DNA from: JAOEGB01 sp041262585
Lineage (GTDB): Bacteria > Actinomycetota > Actinomycetes > Streptosporangiales > Streptosporangiaceae
Assembly (NCBI RefSeq): GCF_041262585.1
Contig: NZ_JBGCBZ010000005.1
Span: 248,001 to 312,000, forward strand
DNA length: 64,000 bases
Direction of reading: 5' to 3'
Positions within the stretch are counted from its first letter, which is position 1, and the number at the start of each line of letters is the position of its first letter. The notes beneath the pieces were generated by a model. The model did not search any database. It was given only the letters and a program-made list of their open reading frames with translations, and had not been told where the DNA came from. The translations under genes and the position numbers were made by a program. Below are positions 62,083 through 64,000 of this stretch, one piece after another.

Positions 62083-62228
62083 CGCTGGTGATAACGCGGA
62101 GGTCTCGGGCCATGTTCCCGCCTCGGAAAAGTTTCACGTGATGTGTGTCACTCTCGTCGGCGGGCTTGTTATTAGAATGTTCTCGATATATCTTTGAGCC
62201 ATCAAGAACGTTCAGCAAGGGGGATGAC

Positions 62229-63023
62229 ATGACGATCTACGCCATGGGAGGACCCTGGGGCTTCTCCTCAGACAGGCGCCCTCCCGCCGACATCCGCCGC
62301 CAGATGCGGCGAGCACTGCACGCCAGCTTTCTCAAGGGGGCCGCGATGTGGCAGCACCACTCGGATGAAGGACACGACCACCACGGCCACGGGGACCACC
62401 ACGGCATCCACGGCCAGCAAGAGGGGCCGCACGACCGCCGGCACAGGGGCGGCCCTCGGGGGCGCGGCCCATGGGGCGGCCCGGGCGGAGGCGGCTTCGG
62501 GCCCGGCGGGCCGTTCGGTCCGGGAGGCTTCCCCTTCGGAGGCCGGGGCTTCCGGATGGGCCGCAAGGCCAAGCGCGGCGACGTCCGCGCCGCCATCCTC
62601 GCGCTGCTGGCCGAGGAGCCGCGCAACGGCTACCAGATCATTCAGGAGATCGCGGCGCGCAGCGAGGGAGGGTGGAAGCCGAGCCCCGGCGCGGTCTACC
62701 CCGCCCTGCAGCAGCTCACCGACGAGGGCCTGGTCCGTGCCGAGGAGATGGACGGCCGCAAGACCTTCCAGCTCACCGAGGCCGGCCGGGCGTACGTCGC
62801 GGAGCACCCGGACGAGGTCCGCGCGCCGTGGGAGGACATGACGCCCGACATCGGGGACAACGTCCACGAGCTGTTCGCCCTGTCCCGCCAGGCGGCGTCC
62901 GCGCTGTTCCAGATCGCGCAGGCCGGCACCGACGGCCAGATCAAGCAGGCCAAGCAGGTGCTGACCGAGACCCGGCGGAAGCTCTACCAGATTCTCGCCG
63001 ACGGCGACCCCTCCGAAGAGTAG
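62229..63023 (+). CDS. PadR-family regulator with a His-rich N-terminal extension
   Basis: A 264-residue protein. The first 120 residues are unusual: residues about 45-75 are His-rich (HHSDEGHDHHGHGDHHGIHG), then a long Gly/Pro/Phe-rich linker (GGGGFGPGGPFGPGGFPFGG). A normal PadR winged helix follows (GDVRAAILALLAEEPRNGYQIIQEIAARSEGGWKPSPGAVYPALQQL, quoted by region) with a C-terminal helical dimer domain. The His run suggests metal sensing or binding, an inference. ATG 62229 follows GGGGG at 6 bases. It is followed by a DUF1707 gene 19 bp later. Confidence 0.88.
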   Translation: MTIYAMGGPWGFSSDRRPPADIRRQMRRALHASFLKGAAMWQHHSDEGHDHHGHGDHHGIHGQQEGPHDRRHRGGPRGRGPWGGPGGGGFGPGGPFGPGGFPFGGRGFRMGRKAKRGDVRAAILALLAEEPRNGYQIIQEIAARSEGGWKPSPGAVYPALQQLTDEGLVRAEEMDGRKTFQLTEAGRAYVAEHPDEVRAPWEDMTPDIGDNVHELFALSRQAASALFQIAQAGTDGQIKQAKQVLTETRRKLYQILADGDPSEE

Positions 63024-63042
63024 GGGACGAGGAGTGACGGAC

Positions 63043-63663
63043 ATGGTCTCCCGGGACGATCTGCGGATCGGCGACCAAGAGCGTGACGAGGTGACCCGGG
63101 TCCTGCATGACGCGTTCGCGCAGGGCCGGATCACCCGTGACGAGCTCGACGACCGCCTCGACGCGGTCTTCTCCGCACGCACCGCCGGCGACCTGCGACG
63201 GGTCACGGCCGACCTGCCCGAGGCGTACGGCCCGCACGACCTGCCCCAGGCGTACGGCTTTCCGGGAGCGCACGCCTCCGGGCGCCCGTTCGGCGGCCCG
63301 GGGCTGTCCGGAGCTCCGTACGGCATGGCGTACGGGCCCGGTGAGTGGCAGTGGCCCGGGGGCCGGGGTGATCTGGCGATGCGGAGCGGGCCCCCAGCCG
63401 GGTGGAGCGTGGCCGAGTCGCGTCGGCGGGCCTACCGGCGCCGTGCTCGCGGGGGCGGGCCCCGGGTGGTGCCGCTCGTCCTGGCGGCGCTGGTGGTCGC
63501 CGCCCTCGTTTCCGGCGCGGCCTGGCCGCTGTTCGCCGCGGTCAAGCTGCTGTTCTTCGGCGCGCTGATCATGGCCCTGGTGGGCCTGGTCCGCCACCGC
63601 CACGGGCACGGTCGCCGGCGTGGCGGGTGGCACCACCACCATCGCCGCGGAATTGGGTCTTGA
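63043..63663 (+). CDS. DUF1707 membrane protein
   Basis: A 206-residue protein with an N-terminal DUF1707 domain (LRIGDQERDEVTRVLHDAFAQGRITRDELDDRLDAV, residues about 7-42), a Gly/Pro/Tyr-rich linker, a basic stretch (SRRRAYRRRARGG) and two adjacent hydrophobic segments (VVPLVLAALVVAALVSGAAW and LFFGALIMALVGLV), ending in a His/Arg-rich tail (RHRHGHGRRRGGWHHHHRR). It is probably co-transcribed with the PadR regulator, 19 bp upstream, and may be its target. ATG 63043 is preferred over GTG 63034 because GAGGAG is better spaced. Confidence 0.82.
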   Translation: MVSRDDLRIGDQERDEVTRVLHDAFAQGRITRDELDDRLDAVFSARTAGDLRRVTADLPEAYGPHDLPQAYGFPGAHASGRPFGGPGLSGAPYGMAYGPGEWQWPGGRGDLAMRSGPPAGWSVAESRRRAYRRRARGGGPRVVPLVLAALVVAALVSGAAWPLFAAVKLLFFGALIMALVGLVRHRHGHGRRRGGWHHHHRRGIGS

Positions 63664-63773
63664 ACAACGCGGCGACAGATGAGATGTGTCGTGCGGAACC
63701 GGTCACGGTCCGCAGCCCGGCACTTACTCTCGACCGGCGCGGCCACGGTTCTGAACGCGTGACTACGAGCAGA

Positions 63774-63800
63774 CGGCGGGACGGAATCCCCGTCCCGCCG
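63774..63800 (+). terminator. Strong hairpin terminator after the DUF1707 gene
   Basis: CGGCGGGACGG (63774-63784) and CCGTCCCGCCG (63790-63800) form a perfect 11-bp stem with an AATCC loop. No long T run follows. Confidence 0.7.
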
Positions 63801-63826
63801 GCCGTTTCGCGAGGGGACCGGGACAG

Positions 63827-64000
63827 GTGCAGTTGCCACGGGTCAAGCAGAAGCACGAGCCGTTCAGGTTCGAGGACGGCACGGTGCGGATCGGAGGCGA
63901 GATCTACGGACTGGCCACCGAGATCACCGACCCGCTGGGCGGCGCGTGGGCGGCGCTGACGCTCATGGACGGCACGCGCACGCCCGACGACATCGCCGAG
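63827..64000 (+). CDS. N-terminal part of a PqqD/RRE-like protein (3' end outside window)
   Basis: The frame from GTG 63827 is open for 58 codons to the window end. It starts VQLPRVKQKHEPFRFEDG then TVRIGGEIYGLATEITD and LTLMDGTRTPDDIAE. This pattern (short strands then a winged helix with DGTRTxxxIAE) matches the PqqD-like/RRE domain at the front of ThiF-type and other RiPP-maturation proteins in actinobacteria. GAGGGG (63811-63816) precedes it at about 10 bases. The full product may be a ThiF/E1-like or TOMM-type enzyme; that is an inference from the first domain only. Confidence 0.6.
   Translation, partial: MQLPRVKQKHEPFRFEDGTVRIGGEIYGLATEITDPLGGAWAALTLMDGTRTPDDIAE

Overview
The window is high-GC actinobacterial DNA, most likely from a filamentous actinomycete of the Streptosporangiales. 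Support comes from a WhiB regulator, DUF1707, DUF3000 and DUF4349 proteins, a mycothiol-type DinB-like protein, HemQ/CgoX haem synthesis, frequent GTG starts and strong GC3. No rRNA, tRNA, insertion sequence, prophage or CRISPR was seen. The genus cannot be named from this alone.

Layout. 1-5.8 kb: end of glpD, an iron-box-controlled sucrase/ferredoxin-like protein, a whiB gene, a phosphoribosyltransferase, rsgA, and glyA behind a ZTP riboswitch. 5.8-11.8 kb: a YihY membrane protein, a DinB-like protein, a tiny Cys-rich protein, then a sulfate-assimilation operon (leaderless leader peptide, sirA, a 50-residue zinc ribbon, cysH, CbiX-type chelatase). 11.8-16.4 kb: DUF1707, ankyrin and AidB-like genes. 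16.4-20.6 kb: a guanidine-I riboswitch followed by a guanidine-hydrolase-like ureohydrolase and a three-gene ABC importer. 20.7-29 kb: osmC, glgX, an aldehyde dehydrogenase, an end-joining-type group (LigC-like ligase, RibD-C reductase, LigD-type polymerase) and msrB. 29-38.4 kb: a secreted RNase with a barstar-type inhibitor, haem genes hemQ/cgoX/hemE, DUF4349, DUF3000 and RNase D. 38.4-43 kb: a LacI-controlled sugar or polyol operon. 43-50.6 kb: fadAB, a LysE exporter, an APC permease and dxs. 50.6-57.2 kb: a zinc peptidase, a ROK regulator with a xylose-type ABC importer, and TauE. 57.4-64 kb: an RHH/MazF toxin-antitoxin pair, acnA with several operator-like sites, a DUF457 protein, a His-rich PadR regulator, DUF1707, and the start of a PqqD/RRE-like gene cut by the window end.

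The most unusual structure is a family of intergenic repeat arrays. A unit beginning CGTGATCATGCAC recurs at almost exactly 53 bp in six gene junctions, near 4.0-4.3, 10.9-11.1, 18.7-18.8, 20.5-20.7, 23.5-23.7 and 40.8-41.0 kb. Three full arrays have forward units, a central inverted pair able to form a hairpin, then reverse units. In several junctions the unit supplies the stop or start codon of the neighbouring gene. This recalls mycobacterial MIRU elements in position and period, but I do not recognise the sequence.

Many genes carry readable control elements: two riboswitches, a cysteine-type leader peptide, two DtxR/IdeR-like boxes, a matched pair of LacI operators, a paired operator before fadAB, a CRP-type site, and several strong terminators.
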